A stretch of 64,000 bases of DNA from Sulfurimicrobium lacus (GCF_011764585.1 NZ_AP022853.1:3381501-3445500), one strand, 5' to 3'; positions 53,935 to 63,246 are shown, counted from the stretch's first letter. Numbers and translations are program-made. The notes: generated by a model from the letters alone, not told the origin.

Positions 53935-56900
53935 CGCTGCCAGAGCTATCGATCAAACGCCACGTACTCGCCTTCATGATGTCGGCGGTGCTGGTACTGC
54001 TCGGCGTCATCAGCTATCAGCGCCTGGGCATCGACCGCTTCCCCAGTATCGAGTTTCCCATCGTCTCCATCACCACGACACAAAAGGGCGCCAATCCGGA
54101 AATCATCGACGCAGCCATCACCAACATCATCGAATCCGCCGTCAACAGCACACCGGGCATCGAACACATCAACTCCACCTCATCCCCCGGCGTGTCGATC
54201 GTCGCCATCACGTTCGATCTGGACAAGAACGTCGACGTGGCGTTCAACGAAGTACAGGCCAAAATCAACCAGATATTAAAAACCTTGCCCAAGGATGCCG
54301 ACCCTCCCGTAGTCGCCAAGGTGGAAACCAACGCCAGTCCGGTCATGTGGCTGGCACTGCAGGGCGACCGCACCCAGCAGCAACTCAACCAATACGCCAG
54401 CCATGTCATCAAGAAACGCCTCGAAACGATAGATGGCGTGGGCCAGGTTCTCATGGGCGGACTCCGCGAACGCACCATTCGCGTCAACATCCTGCCCGAC
54501 CGGTTGGCCGCATATAACGTCACCGCCCAAGACCTGATCAACGCCTTCGACCGCGAACATATCCAACTGCCGGGCGGCTTCGTCACCGGTGCCAAGACCG
54601 AGTACTTGCTAAAACTGGACATGGAGTTCCACAAACCGGAACTGCTCGAGCAACTGATCGTCGCCTACCGCGACGGCGCGCCGATCAAACTGAATCAGGT
54701 TGCCGAGATCGAGGACGGGCTGGCGGACTACCGCCAGATGGCATATTACAACGGCAAACCCACCGTCGGCATCGGCATTGTCAAAGTGGCAAACGGCAAC
54801 ACCGTAGCCATTATCGACGCGGTACAGAAACGTCTCGACAACGAAATCATCCCGCAGTTGCCACCCGGCATGACCATCCAGCTGGCCTCCAACGACGCCA
54901 TTTTCATCAAGGATATGGTCCAGGCGCTGCAGGAGCACCTGATCGAGGGAACCCTGCTGGCCGCGCTGATCGTGTTGATCTTCCTCAAGAGCCTGCGCTC
55001 AACTCTCATTATCGCCCTGGCCATCCCGGTATCGCTGCTCGGCGCAATCGCGGTGATGTATTTTGCCGGTTTTACCTTCAATGCCCTTACCATGCTTGCC
55101 CTGCTATTGCTGATCGGCGTGGTGGTGGACGACGCCATCGTGGTGCTGGAAAACATTTTTCGCCACCGCGAAACCATCGATAAGGACCCCATCAGCGCCG
55201 CCACCTTGGGCAGCAGCGAGGTGGTATTCGCAGTGATGGCAGCCTCCCTGTCGCTGGTCTCGATCTTCGCACCGGTCATTTTCATGGGCGGCATCATCGG
55301 CCAGTTCTTCAAATCCTTCGCGGTAGTCGTGACCTTTGGCGTGCTGGTCTCGCTGTTCGTCTCCCTGACGCTGACCCCGATGCTGTGTTCGCGCTATCTC
55401 AAGGTGGAGAAAAAACATGGCTGGCTTTACAAGCTGCTGGACCGCTTTTTTCATCGCATGGACGACTTTTACCGTGCGATGCTCAACCATGCCCTGACGC
55501 ACCGCTGGAAGATCGTGTTTCTGACCGTAGTCATCGTGCTGGGTTCGAGCTGGTTCTTCGCCAACGTGGGCAAAACTTTTGTGCCGGAAGAGGACGAGGG
55601 GCGCTTCATGGTGCTGGTCAAGGCGCCGCTCGGCTCGAGCATCGACTACACCGATGGCCGGCTCAAAGCCGTCGAAGCAGTGCTGGCAAAGCACAAGGAG
55701 ATCGCCAGCTATTTTTCGGCGATCGGCCTGGGGCAGGCGGGGCAGGTAAACGAAGCTTTTATCTATGTGCGCATGGTCGACCGCAATGAGCGCAAGCTCA
55801 AACAGTACGAGCTGATGCCCATCCTGCGCAAGGAACTGGCACTGGTTCCTGGCGTGCACGCCTTTGCCGCCCTGGTGCCGATTGTCGGGGGGCAGCGCGG
55901 CGAACCGCTGCAATTCGTCGTCTCCGGACCCAACCTGCAGGACGTAGCCAAATATTCCCAGCAACTGCTCGCCAAACTGAGCAACGAGCCGGCCATGGGG
56001 CGCATCGACATGAACCTGCAACTCGATCTGCCACAACTGGTGATGCACCTCGATCGAACACGGGCGATGAGCCTCGGGCTCTCTGCCAGCGAAGTGGCGC
56101 AGGCGGTGAACATGCTCACCGGCGGTATCGATGTAGCGCGCTACAACGATGAACCAGGGAACGGCGAACGATACTTTGTGCGTCTCAAATCCAAGGACGG
56201 CGAAATCACCCAGCCCTCGGATTTGTCCAAGATTTACCTGCGCAGCACCAGCGGCGAACTGGTACGCCTCGACACCGTCGCCGACTTCAAGAAAACCCTC
56301 GGCGCCGCAACCATCGGGCGCATGGACCTGCAGTATGCAGCCCAGTTCTTTGCCACGCCCACCATGCCGCTGGGCGAGGGGGTGACAAAAGTCCAAGCGG
56401 CGGCAGCGGAAATCCTGCCCATGGGTTATAGCGTCAAGATGGTCGGAGAAGCGGAGGAGTTCGGAAAAACCGTGAGTTACATGGTGTTTGCCTTCACGCT
56501 GGCACTGGTTCTGCTCTACATGGTACTCGCCAGCCAGTTCAACTCTTTCATCCAGCCTTTCATCATCATGGTGGCTCAACCGCTCGCCATTATCGGCGGT
56601 GTCATGGCCTTATGGCTGTTCCACCATACCCTGAACATCTATTCCATGATCGGGCTGGTGCTGCTGATCGGGCTGGTGGCGAAAAACTCCATCCTGCTGG
56701 TGGACCTCACCAACCAGCGGCGCGAAGAAGGACTGGGCATCGACCAGGCCCTGCGCGAAGCCTGCCCGATCCGTATGCGCCCGGTGCTGATGACTTCCAT
56801 GACGGTCATCCTGGCCCTCCTCCCCGCAGCGCTGGGCCTGGGCGCAGGCGCCGAGACCAACGGCCCGTTGTCGGTAGCGGTCATCGGCGGCATGATCACT

Positions 56901-57002
56901 TCCACCCTGCTCACTCTGGTGGTGGTGCCGGCGGTGTATTCCCTGGTGGAGGGCGGTCTGGAACGCTGGCGTGCGCGGCATCCGCGTGTTTTGGAAGATT
57001 GA
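53931..57002 (+). CDS. RND family efflux transporter (HAE1/AcrB-type permease)
   Basis: 1023 residues, twelve membrane helices in two halves. The proton-relay Asp pair is in VVDDAIVVLENIFRHRE (about 399-415); FPSIEFPIVSITTTQKGANPE after TM1 and GLVAKNSILLVDLTNQRRE in TM10 are standard. Substrate cannot be deduced from sequence; the HAE1-like makeup suggests organic compounds rather than metals. Confidence 0.95.
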   Translation: MTLPELSIKRHVLAFMMSAVLVLLGVISYQRLGIDRFPSIEFPIVSITTTQKGANPEIIDAAITNIIESAVNSTPGIEHINSTSSPGVSIVAITFDLDKNVDVAFNEVQAKINQILKTLPKDADPPVVAKVETNASPVMWLALQGDRTQQQLNQYASHVIKKRLETIDGVGQVLMGGLRERTIRVNILPDRLAAYNVTAQDLINAFDREHIQLPGGFVTGAKTEYLLKLDMEFHKPELLEQLIVAYRDGAPIKLNQVAEIEDGLADYRQMAYYNGKPTVGIGIVKVANGNTVAIIDAVQKRLDNEIIPQLPPGMTIQLASNDAIFIKDMVQALQEHLIEGTLLAALIVLIFLKSLRSTLIIALAIPVSLLGAIAVMYFAGFTFNALTMLALLLLIGVVVDDAIVVLENIFRHRETIDKDPISAATLGSSEVVFAVMAASLSLVSIFAPVIFMGGIIGQFFKSFAVVVTFGVLVSLFVSLTLTPMLCSRYLKVEKKHGWLYKLLDRFFHRMDDFYRAMLNHALTHRWKIVFLTVVIVLGSSWFFANVGKTFVPEEDEGRFMVLVKAPLGSSIDYTDGRLKAVEAVLAKHKEIASYFSAIGLGQAGQVNEAFIYVRMVDRNERKLKQYELMPILRKELALVPGVHAFAALVPIVGGQRGEPLQFVVSGPNLQDVAKYSQQLLAKLSNEPAMGRIDMNLQLDLPQLVMHLDRTRAMSLGLSASEVAQAVNMLTGGIDVARYNDEPGNGERYFVRLKSKDGEITQPSDLSKIYLRSTSGELVRLDTVADFKKTLGAATIGRMDLQYAAQFFATPTMPLGEGVTKVQAAAAEILPMGYSVKMVGEAEEFGKTVSYMVFAFTLALVLLYMVLASQFNSFIQPFIIMVAQPLAIIGGVMALWLFHHTLNIYSMIGLVLLIGLVAKNSILLVDLTNQRREEGLGIDQALREACPIRMRPVLMTSMTVILALLPAALGLGAGAETNGPLSVAVIGGMITSTLLTLVVVPAVYSLVEGGLERWRARHPRVLED

Positions 57003-57017
57003 ACTGGAAAAGCGATT

Positions 57018-57090
57018 AACCACGGGGCACACGGGGTTGAATCAAGAACAAACCCTGGTTTTCCCCGTACTCCCCCTGTACCCCGTGGTT
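57018..57090. repeat. Long inverted repeat in the convergent RND/kinase spacer
   Basis: AACCACGGGG (57018-57027) pairs with CCCCGTGGTT (57081-57090), and the next nine bases pair with two mismatches. ACAAACCCTGGTTTTC lies in the loop. Likely an intergenic repeat or bidirectional 3' end; no T tract. Confidence 0.65.
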
Positions 57091-57105
57091 CAAATGGATT
57101 TTTAA

Positions 57106-58824
57106 TCAGGTTGAACCAATCAGTTCAAAACACACGCGCCCCGGCAGGTTGCTGGTCATGGACAACTGGTAACCTGCCTGTCGCGCCTGGCGCCCGGCCT
57201 GGTAAAGGCCGATCCCCAAGCCGTTGTCCGATTGCACCGGAGAACTCAGCAGCCTGGCTACCAGGGTTTCGTCCAGCCCGCTGCCATCGTCGCACACGGT
57301 CAGACGCCCCCCGCCTTCGCAGGAAAATCCCACGCGGATGACCAGGTCACGTTCCACCTTGCGCTTCTCCAGCGCGTTCTGCAGCAGGTTGTCCGCCGCG
57401 CTGTCGAACAATTCGCCGGGGATATGGATATGCCGCCCCCCGGACATATCGTAAGCGCCGAACTCGACACGCTCCTGGGCGTAGCGTTGCTGCAGGGATT
57501 CCCACCATGACTGCGCGGAAACGCGTTCCACCGCCTCGACCGCACTCACCTTGGGCGACTTGAGTTTATCCAGCGTCAGTTGCAGGCGCTGCACGATCTG
57601 CGGTAATTGCCGCTGCATCAGTGCCTGCAGCGCCTGCGCCTGTGCCGGATCGCTGCTTTCCACCGCGGCGCACAGGGTTTTCAGCGATTGCAGCAGGTTC
57701 TTCACGTCATGGGTAAGACGCGCGCCGGTTTCGAAGATCGCCTGCGTATAGGCGTTGTATTTCTGCTCCTGCTCGCGCTGCTTGGCCTGGTAAAAATAGC
57801 CCAGCAACTGTGTCAGCAACTTGATATGGAGGATCATCGCCGGACTTAATGCCCAGCGCGTGTAAAGCACCAGGTTGACGCGGTGGAAGGTGAATTCGAC
57901 CGAATATTTCGACACTGCACCGAACTCCCCGCCATTGCCCGGTGCCTGCCATTTTCCGCCGGTCACCCAGGGCAGGGCGGCAATATCGTCGAGCGCCAGG
58001 CGCAGAAATTCCTGTGCATCGTGCTCCTGTTCCGCCAGCGTCGCAAGATTGCGCAACCAGCGTTCAAACGGCAACCCGACGCTCAACAGGTAGCGCGACA
58101 TCAGCTGTCCGCCGCCGGCAAATCCGCCGTGCGGATTCCACAACCAGCTCAGGGCGAACAAGGCGCCGGCGATGACCATCAGCGTTTGCGCCAGCGCCAT
58201 GGGGTAATTGCTCTGGCTGATCACTTTCACCGCGAAACTGCCCAGCACCAGCACCACCACCAGCAGGAACAGCATCAGGCTGTAGAAGAAATCCACGGCA
58301 TAAAAGGGTTTGGCTTGTTGCTTTCCCCACGGCAGCACCGCAATCATCAGCAGCACGAAAAGCAATCCGTAGCGGACCAACAGGTCCAAGGCCAGGTTGC
58401 CCGACACATCGGCAAACAGGTGCGGCACCACCCCCAGCAACAGCATGGTCAGCAGGTAAAGCAGGGCGAGCAAATGTCCCATGCGCTGGCGGCGCCCGGT
58501 CATGCCCACCACGTCGCCGCCAACCAGGCCGACCAGTACGCCCAGCCACAAGGCAGGCGTCCACCAGTTGTTCCACAGCAGGATCAGGGCGCCGCCGCCG
58601 AGCAACACCCACACCAAATGCCGATAGGTCAGCTCCCGCTCGCCACGCCACAACGGCTGCCACAGGAGAAAAATGCCGAAATGCACCAGCAGGGCGGAAC
58701 TCGACCACCAGGTATTCACGCCCCAGGCGAGAGCCGCGTGGAGCGACAACAGCATGCCCGCCAGCAGCCAATGCGGACGGCTAACGATGAGCTGTTGCGC
58801 GTTAATGGAAATATTGCCGTTCAT
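57106..58824 (-). CDS. Membrane sensor histidine kinase
   Basis: 572 residues. About eight membrane segments in the first 230 residues, a GAF-like sensory region (about 245-350), then a kinase core with the H box RLTHDVKNLL (His372), N box DNLLQNALEKR, G1 CDDGSGLD and G2 LGIGLYQAG. No response regulator gene is adjacent. ATG 58824 has a weak ribosome-binding site. Its large membrane part resembles PrsK/PilS-like sensors but assignment is not possible. Confidence 0.85.
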   Translation of the reverse strand: MNGNISINAQQLIVSRPHWLLAGMLLSLHAALAWGVNTWWSSSALLVHFGIFLLWQPLWRGERELTYRHLVWVLLGGGALILLWNNWWTPALWLGVLVGLVGGDVVGMTGRRQRMGHLLALLYLLTMLLLGVVPHLFADVSGNLALDLLVRYGLLFVLLMIAVLPWGKQQAKPFYAVDFFYSLMLFLLVVVLVLGSFAVKVISQSNYPMALAQTLMVIAGALFALSWLWNPHGGFAGGGQLMSRYLLSVGLPFERWLRNLATLAEQEHDAQEFLRLALDDIAALPWVTGGKWQAPGNGGEFGAVSKYSVEFTFHRVNLVLYTRWALSPAMILHIKLLTQLLGYFYQAKQREQEQKYNAYTQAIFETGARLTHDVKNLLQSLKTLCAAVESSDPAQAQALQALMQRQLPQIVQRLQLTLDKLKSPKVSAVEAVERVSAQSWWESLQQRYAQERVEFGAYDMSGGRHIHIPGELFDSAADNLLQNALEKRKVERDLVIRVGFSCEGGGRLTVCDDGSGLDETLVARLLSSPVQSDNGLGIGLYQAGRQARQAGYQLSMTSNLPGRVCFELIGST

Positions 58825-58840
58825 GAGCGACTCTCTGTCT

Positions 58841-58864
58841 CCCTCTCCCGCATGCGGGAGAGGG
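58841..58864. repeat. Perfect 24-bp palindrome (REP-like)
   Basis: The half-site CCCTCTCCCGCA is followed immediately by its exact complement, then CTGGGGTGGGGGGG. Elements of this CCCTCTCC...GGAGAGGG type are dispersed in many proteobacterial genomes. It lies between the divergent kinase and permease genes. Confidence 0.75.
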
Positions 58865-58958
58865 CTGGGGTGGGGGGGTGCATTTTATAATCAAGGGTGA
58901 CACACTTGCCGTGACCGTTTGGATATACTTACGGCGTCCGTTATTCAAGTGGTTACTG

Positions 58959-59726
58959 ATGTCGCGCGCCATTTTCACGATTGCCTATTTCACGTTTCTC
59001 GAAGCCGCCCGTGCACGGCTTACGCGCCTGTTATTGTTGGTTCTGCTGGCGGCCTTCGGCGGCAGCGTGTTCCTGCAATCCATCGCCATCGCCGACAGCC
59101 AGCGCATCCAGACCGCCTTCCTCGCCGCCCTGCTGCGGCCGGCCAGCGTGTTCGTGCTGAGCCTGTTCATCATCAGCAGCCTGTCGCGCGAATTCAACGA
59201 AAAAGGCCTGGAACTCATTCTATCATTGGATCTTCCGCGCGCCAGCTACGTCATCGGCAAACTGCTCGGCTTCATGGGAATCGCCCTGCTGTTCGCCGCC
59301 GCCATCTCCCTGCTGCTCGCCGCCTTCGCCCCGCCGGGGCAGGTCGCGCTGTGGGGCATCTCGCTGCTGTGCGAGCTGTGGATCATGACCGCGCTGAGCG
59401 TGTTCTGCATTTTCACCTTCAGCCAGATCATGCCGGCGATGAGCCTGGTGCTGGGTTTTTACCTGCTGGCCCGCGCGATGAGCGCCATCCAGCTCATCGG
59501 CCACACGCCGCTCAATGAAAGCGGCCTGTCCCAGCAATTCATGGTTCACGCGATCGACGGCATCGCGCTGTTTCTCCCGCGCCTCGACATTTTCACCCAG
59601 ACGGCATGGCTGGTGAACGCCACCGGCAGCTGGCCCCAGCTTGGACCCATAGTGGCGCAAACCGCCATTTACCTGGCGCTGCTGACTGCCGGGGCGCTGT
59701 TCGACCTGTCGCGCAAGAATTTCTGA
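58959..59726 (+). CDS. ABC-2-type transporter permease, orphan
   Basis: 255 residues, six membrane segments. SRAIFTIAYFTFLEAARARL at the start and FIISSLSREFNEKGLELILSLDLPRASYVIGKL are typical of ABC2 permeases with a conserved cytoplasmic loop. No ATP-binding gene is adjacent. ATG 58959 is chosen; the longer ORF includes no membrane segment upstream. TATACT at 58923-58928 is a possible -10. Stop overlaps the next start (TGATG). Confidence 0.82.
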   Translation: MSRAIFTIAYFTFLEAARARLTRLLLLVLLAAFGGSVFLQSIAIADSQRIQTAFLAALLRPASVFVLSLFIISSLSREFNEKGLELILSLDLPRASYVIGKLLGFMGIALLFAAAISLLLAAFAPPGQVALWGISLLCELWIMTALSVFCIFTFSQIMPAMSLVLGFYLLARAMSAIQLIGHTPLNESGLSQQFMVHAIDGIALFLPRLDIFTQTAWLVNATGSWPQLGPIVAQTAIYLALLTAGALFDLSRKNF

Positions 59727-60466
59727 TGAGCGAACGTTCCATTGCCGCCGTGCCGCGCACGATACTCTCCATGTTGGCGCTCGCGCTGGCCGCGCAAATA
59801 TTCTGGCGCCTGCAAGCCCCGCCGCCCACGGCGAACGCCCACGCCCTGCCGCCGGCCCCCAGTTACCAGGCGGCATCGGTGACGAGTTTCGGCGAAACCA
59901 TCCTGGCGTCGCAGTGGCTGGCGCTATATCTGCAGGCTTTCGACAACCAGCCGGGCATCAGCATCCCTTTCCTCGACCTCGACTACCGGACCGTCACCGG
60001 CTGGCTCGGCCGCATGCTCGAACTCGACCCGCGCGCCCAGTATCCGCTGCTCATGGCCAGCCATCTCTACGCGCAGGTGCCCGACCTCGGCAAAGAGCGG
60101 CAGATGCTCGATTTCACCTACCGGGAGTTTTTCGCCGCGCCAAACCAACGCTGGCAATGGCTGGCCCACGCCGCCATCATCGCCAAGCACCGTCTCAACG
60201 ACCCCGCCCTGGCCCTGAAATATGCCCAGGCCATCGCGAGATACGCAACCGGACCGGACGTGCCCCACTGGGCACAGCAGATGCCGATCTTCATCCTCGA
60301 AGACATGGGCGAAACGCAAAGTGCAAAAATTCTGCTGGGCGGGCTGCTCGCCAACAACACGCTCACCGACCCGCACGAAATCCATTTCCTGACCGAACGC
60401 CTGAACGCGCTGGAAGCGCAATCCGTCGACAAATCATCACCGCTGTTGAAAAAACAACGCAACTAG
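59726..60466 (+). CDS. Membrane-anchored helical-repeat protein, unknown function
   Basis: 246 residues. An N-terminal anchor (residues 13-29, SMLALALAAQIFWRL region) and a helical solenoid resembling TPR (LLMASHLYAQVPDLGKERQ, ALKYAQAIARYATGPD). Translationally coupled to the permease gene, followed by pseudopilin-like genes. I do not recognise a family. Confidence 0.7.
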   Translation: MSERSIAAVPRTILSMLALALAAQIFWRLQAPPPTANAHALPPAPSYQAASVTSFGETILASQWLALYLQAFDNQPGISIPFLDLDYRTVTGWLGRMLELDPRAQYPLLMASHLYAQVPDLGKERQMLDFTYREFFAAPNQRWQWLAHAAIIAKHRLNDPALALKYAQAIARYATGPDVPHWAQQMPIFILEDMGETQSAKILLGGLLANNTLTDPHEIHFLTERLNALEAQSVDKSSPLLKKQRN

Positions 60467-60565
60467 CCCGCGCAAACCCTTTCAGGCTACAATTCACCGC
60501 GGAAAAAACAGGCACACATTTTGCTCATTCACACTCAACAATAGATATTGAGGAATCAACACAAA

Positions 60566-61321
60566 ATGAAAAACCAACAACAAGGCTTCACCCTGATCGA
60601 AATCGCCATCGTGCTGGTGATTATCGGCCTGCTGCTGGGCGGGGTGCTCAAGGGCCAGGAACTGATTACCAGCGCCCGGGTACGGAACATGATTTCACAG
60701 CAGGACGGTATCAAAGCGGCTTATTTCGGGTTTCTCGACCGTTATCGCGCGCTGCCAGGTGATTACGCCCAGGCCCAGGCCGTCGCGAACATCAAGGGCG
60801 TCACCGCCGGTGGCAACGGCAACGGCCAGATCGAGGCCGGCGCCGAGTCCATCCTGGCTTGGGACCACCTGAGCCATGCGGGCTTCATCAACGGCTCCTA
60901 CGCCTCGGACGGCTCAATTACCACCGACAGCGACGCCACAACGCCGAAAAACCCGTACGCCGGATATCTGCAACTGATTTACGACAACGTCTACAGCGAC
61001 GCTGGTACCGCCTCGATGCGCCACAACCTCAAAACCGGCATCCAGGTGCCGGTAAACATCCTGGCCGAGGTCGATCGCAAGATCGATGACGGCAACCCGC
61101 AGGGTGGCGCATTCCGTTTCTCCGTCTATCCCGGCGGCACCACCAACCCACCGACCGCTGCGACCTGTATTGACACGACGACCACTCCAGCGAGCTGGAA
61201 GGTAGCCGGGGAGCAAAATAACTGCGGCGCAGCCAGCATCTTTATAAGGAAATTCACAACTCGCAAAAAACCCGCAGCAGCGGGTTTTTTGTTGCCCGAA
61301 CCAGCACAGGGACACGGATGA
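60566..61321 (+). CDS. Prepilin-type (pseudopilin-like) protein with read-through C-terminus
   Basis: 251 residues as read. Leader MKNQQQG before FTLIEIAIVLVIIGLLLGGVLKGQELI gives a PilD-processed pseudopilin. Conserved with the next gene: YRALPGDY, WDHLSHAGF, DRKIDDGN. The paralogue ends NCGAAVIL; here NNCGAASI is followed by 25 extra residues encoded across a terminator hairpin (61265-61290). One base fewer in the TTT at 61241-61243 would give a stop right after NNCGAASIL, so a 3' frameshift or sequence error is likely. ATG 60566 follows GAGGAA. Confidence 0.8.
   Translation: MKNQQQGFTLIEIAIVLVIIGLLLGGVLKGQELITSARVRNMISQQDGIKAAYFGFLDRYRALPGDYAQAQAVANIKGVTAGGNGNGQIEAGAESILAWDHLSHAGFINGSYASDGSITTDSDATTPKNPYAGYLQLIYDNVYSDAGTASMRHNLKTGIQVPVNILAEVDRKIDDGNPQGGAFRFSVYPGGTTNPPTAATCIDTTTTPASWKVAGEQNNCGAASIFIRKFTTRKKPAAAGFLLPEPAQGHG
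61265..61290 (+). terminator. Rho-independent terminator, inside the read-through ORF
   Basis: AAAAAACCCGC, loop AGCA, GCGGGTTTTTT. It follows the probable original stop of the upstream pseudopilin gene by about 18 bases and precedes the next one by 28. Confidence 0.88.
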
Positions 61322-61995
61322 AAAGCGCCTCAGCAGGTTTCACCCTGATCGAAATGGCCATCGTGATGGTCATCGTCGGCTTGCTGCTGAGCGCCGTGCT
61401 GAAGGGGAACGAGCTGATCACCAACGCGCGCGTGAGAAACGTCATCGCCCAGCAGGCCGAGATCAGGACGGCGTTCTACGGCTTCCAGGACCGTTACCGC
61501 GCGCTGCCGGGCGACTATCCGGGAACCAGCGCCGACCACAACATCCCGGACGTGCCAGCCGCCATCGGAGGAAACGGCGACGGAAAGCTTCTGAACGCGG
61601 ACAGCAACGAACAGACCATTGCCTGGGAGCATCTGTCGCATGCCGGGTTCCTCAACGCCAGTTACAGCATGTCGAGCCCCACCGAGGCATTGAGCGAAAC
61701 CAACACGCCGAGAAACATCTACAACGCCTACCTGCAACTCGCCCAGAACAGCAATTTCGCCAATGCTGCGGGGTCCACCCCGCTCAATGTCAAAACCGGC
61801 AACGCCATTCCGCCCGACGTTCTGGCGGAGATCGACCGGAAAATCGACGATGGCAACGCCGACCGCGGCACCTTCCGCTTCAGCTCGTTCAGCGCCTCGG
61901 GCACGGCGCCGAGCGACAGCCAATGTTTTTCCGCCGCCGGAAGCTGGAACATCGCCAGCGGCAGCGTGAATTGTGGCGCCGCAGTCATCCTCTGA
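61318..61995 (+). CDS. Prepilin-type (pseudopilin-like) protein
   Basis: 225 residues. Leader MKSASAG before FTLIEMAIVMVIVGLLLSAVLKGNEL; then YRALPGDYPG, AWEHLSHAGFLNASY, DRKIDDGNADRG and a C-terminal pair of cysteines (QCFSAAG and NCGAAVIL). A clear paralogue of the preceding protein. Probable minor pilin or secretion pseudopilin; no secretion genes nearby. Confidence 0.85.
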   Translation: MKSASAGFTLIEMAIVMVIVGLLLSAVLKGNELITNARVRNVIAQQAEIRTAFYGFQDRYRALPGDYPGTSADHNIPDVPAAIGGNGDGKLLNADSNEQTIAWEHLSHAGFLNASYSMSSPTEALSETNTPRNIYNAYLQLAQNSNFANAAGSTPLNVKTGNAIPPDVLAEIDRKIDDGNADRGTFRFSSFSASGTAPSDSQCFSAAGSWNIASGSVNCGAAVIL

Positions 61996-62038
61996 GTCTC
62001 GTACGTATCCGTGCCCCATCACATGGCAGAATCTTAGT

Positions 62039-62079
62039 GTTATCATTCAAATCGAACAAATCCTGAATAAAATGATAAC
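62039..62079. repeat. Inverted repeat in the leader of the 62083 gene
   Basis: GTTATCATT (62039-62047) and AATGATAAC (62071-62079) are perfect complements 23 bases apart, just ahead of the ATG at 62083. Possible operator pair or leader stem. Confidence 0.5.
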
Positions 62080-62082
62080 CGC

Positions 62083-62547
62083 ATGCAATTCAATGAATTA
62101 AACGATAACCAGCGGCGCCTGCTGGTCAATTCCATACAGACATACGACGCTTGGCGTGATGTGGCGTTACGCCATGCACGTTACAAGGGCGGCATGACGT
62201 GGAAGACCGTCAAGGGCAAGCAGTATCTTTACAAAATCCTGGATCGCTTCGGCCATGCCAAGAGCCTGGGCGCCAGATCGCCGGAAACCGAGGCGATTTA
62301 TAACGATTTCGTTTCTGCCAAAGCCAGCCTCACTTCCCGCCTCAAATCCCTTGAGGAAAAACTGGCGGAGCAGGCCAGGTTCAATCGGGCGGGGAGAATC
62401 GGCAGGCTGCCAAATATGATAGGTGCGATCATCGCTCAATTGGACCGCCATAATCTGATGGGCAATAACCTGATCATTATTGGTACCAATGCGCTTTATG
62501 CCTATGAAGCCATGGCTGGAAGTAGGGAGGTAGGAGAAACAGGATAG
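62083..62547 (+). pseudogene. 3'-truncated nucleotidyltransferase-fold protein (GSU2403-like)
   Basis: 154 residues. NDNQRRLLVNSIQTYDAWRDV, RFGHAKSLGARSPETE and IIGTNALYAYEAMAG match the N-terminal half of the GSU2403-type nucleotidyltransferase-fold family. Family members continue with the Asp-rich catalytic strand (TxDIDLLxD type) for another about 150 residues; here SREVGETG and a stop follow. The gene is therefore probably cut, at the edge of phage DNA. It may be expressed but should lack catalytic residues. Confidence 0.65.
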
Positions 62548-62687
62548 TAAAAATGGCGGTAAATTGGCCTCGAAGCCCCGTCGTTAAAGGAAAGTTGCCA
62601 GAAACACAAAATTCATGATTTCCGGACGGGCGGGGTGAAAAACTACGGGAATTCTTGGAGAAAAATAAGGTTAATACAGTAGAGCAT

Positions 62688-62703
62688 TAGGGTATTTACC
62701 CTA
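62688..62703. repeat. Short palindrome in the host-phage junction spacer
   Basis: TAGGGTA, TT, TACCCTA. It lies in the 177-base spacer 62548-62724, between the truncated host gene and the first phage gene; the remainder shows no gene. Confidence 0.35.
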
Positions 62704-62724
62704 GTTTGAAGAGCGTTTATTAGG

Positions 62725-63246
62725 TCATCGAACCCGATTTAATACAGCAGTCAGATGATCTACGGTGACATCGCTCACCAGCTGCTGGTCAGATGTCGGA
62801 AAACCGACCAACTGACGGTCAGGCAAGCCGGGGTGATTCACCCGCTTGCGGTACATGCCTCCAAATTTGAGCGCCTTCCCTTTCTTGGCAGTGATCGTAT
62901 ATGGATCGCTGCCGCCGTGATGAATTCCGGCCAATTTACCATCGCGCTCTCCATCAAAGCCAAGCCTCAAGGTGTCCCCAAGAACCTGGTATTGGAAGCT
63001 TTGTAGCATACGACCTGTTTTATTGAGCGGGCCACCTTTGCGGCCACCTTCGGCCAACGTGGATGGCGCCAGTTCTTTCCATGCGGTTCCATCCGGCGCT
63101 AGCCCTTGGCTGTGGCGTTCCCTATTTACGATCAGGAGTGATTCGCCGATACCACCCAGCATCTCGGCCGGCGTGGCGATCTCTCTACGAACAGCCTCAA
63201 GGGCGCGGTCTAAATGGTCGGCTTGAAATTCGACGGTAAATTGCAT
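62725..63246 (-). CDS. Phage virion morphogenesis protein (Mu gpG-like)
   Basis: 173 residues. Phage_tail_S/gpG family: SLLIVNRERHSQGLAPDGTAWKELAPSTLAEGGRKGGPLNKTGRMLQSF is the recognised pattern (described in parts), with QLVGFP near the end. ATG 63246 follows AAGGACAC; the longer ORF has no site. It follows the minor head gene in the Mu order F-G, after which the phage module stops. Confidence 0.85.
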   Translation of the reverse strand: MQFTVEFQADHLDRALEAVRREIATPAEMLGGIGESLLIVNRERHSQGLAPDGTAWKELAPSTLAEGGRKGGPLNKTGRMLQSFQYQVLGDTLRLGFDGERDGKLAGIHHGGSDPYTITAKKGKALKFGGMYRKRVNHPGLPDRQLVGFPTSDQQLVSDVTVDHLTAVLNRVR

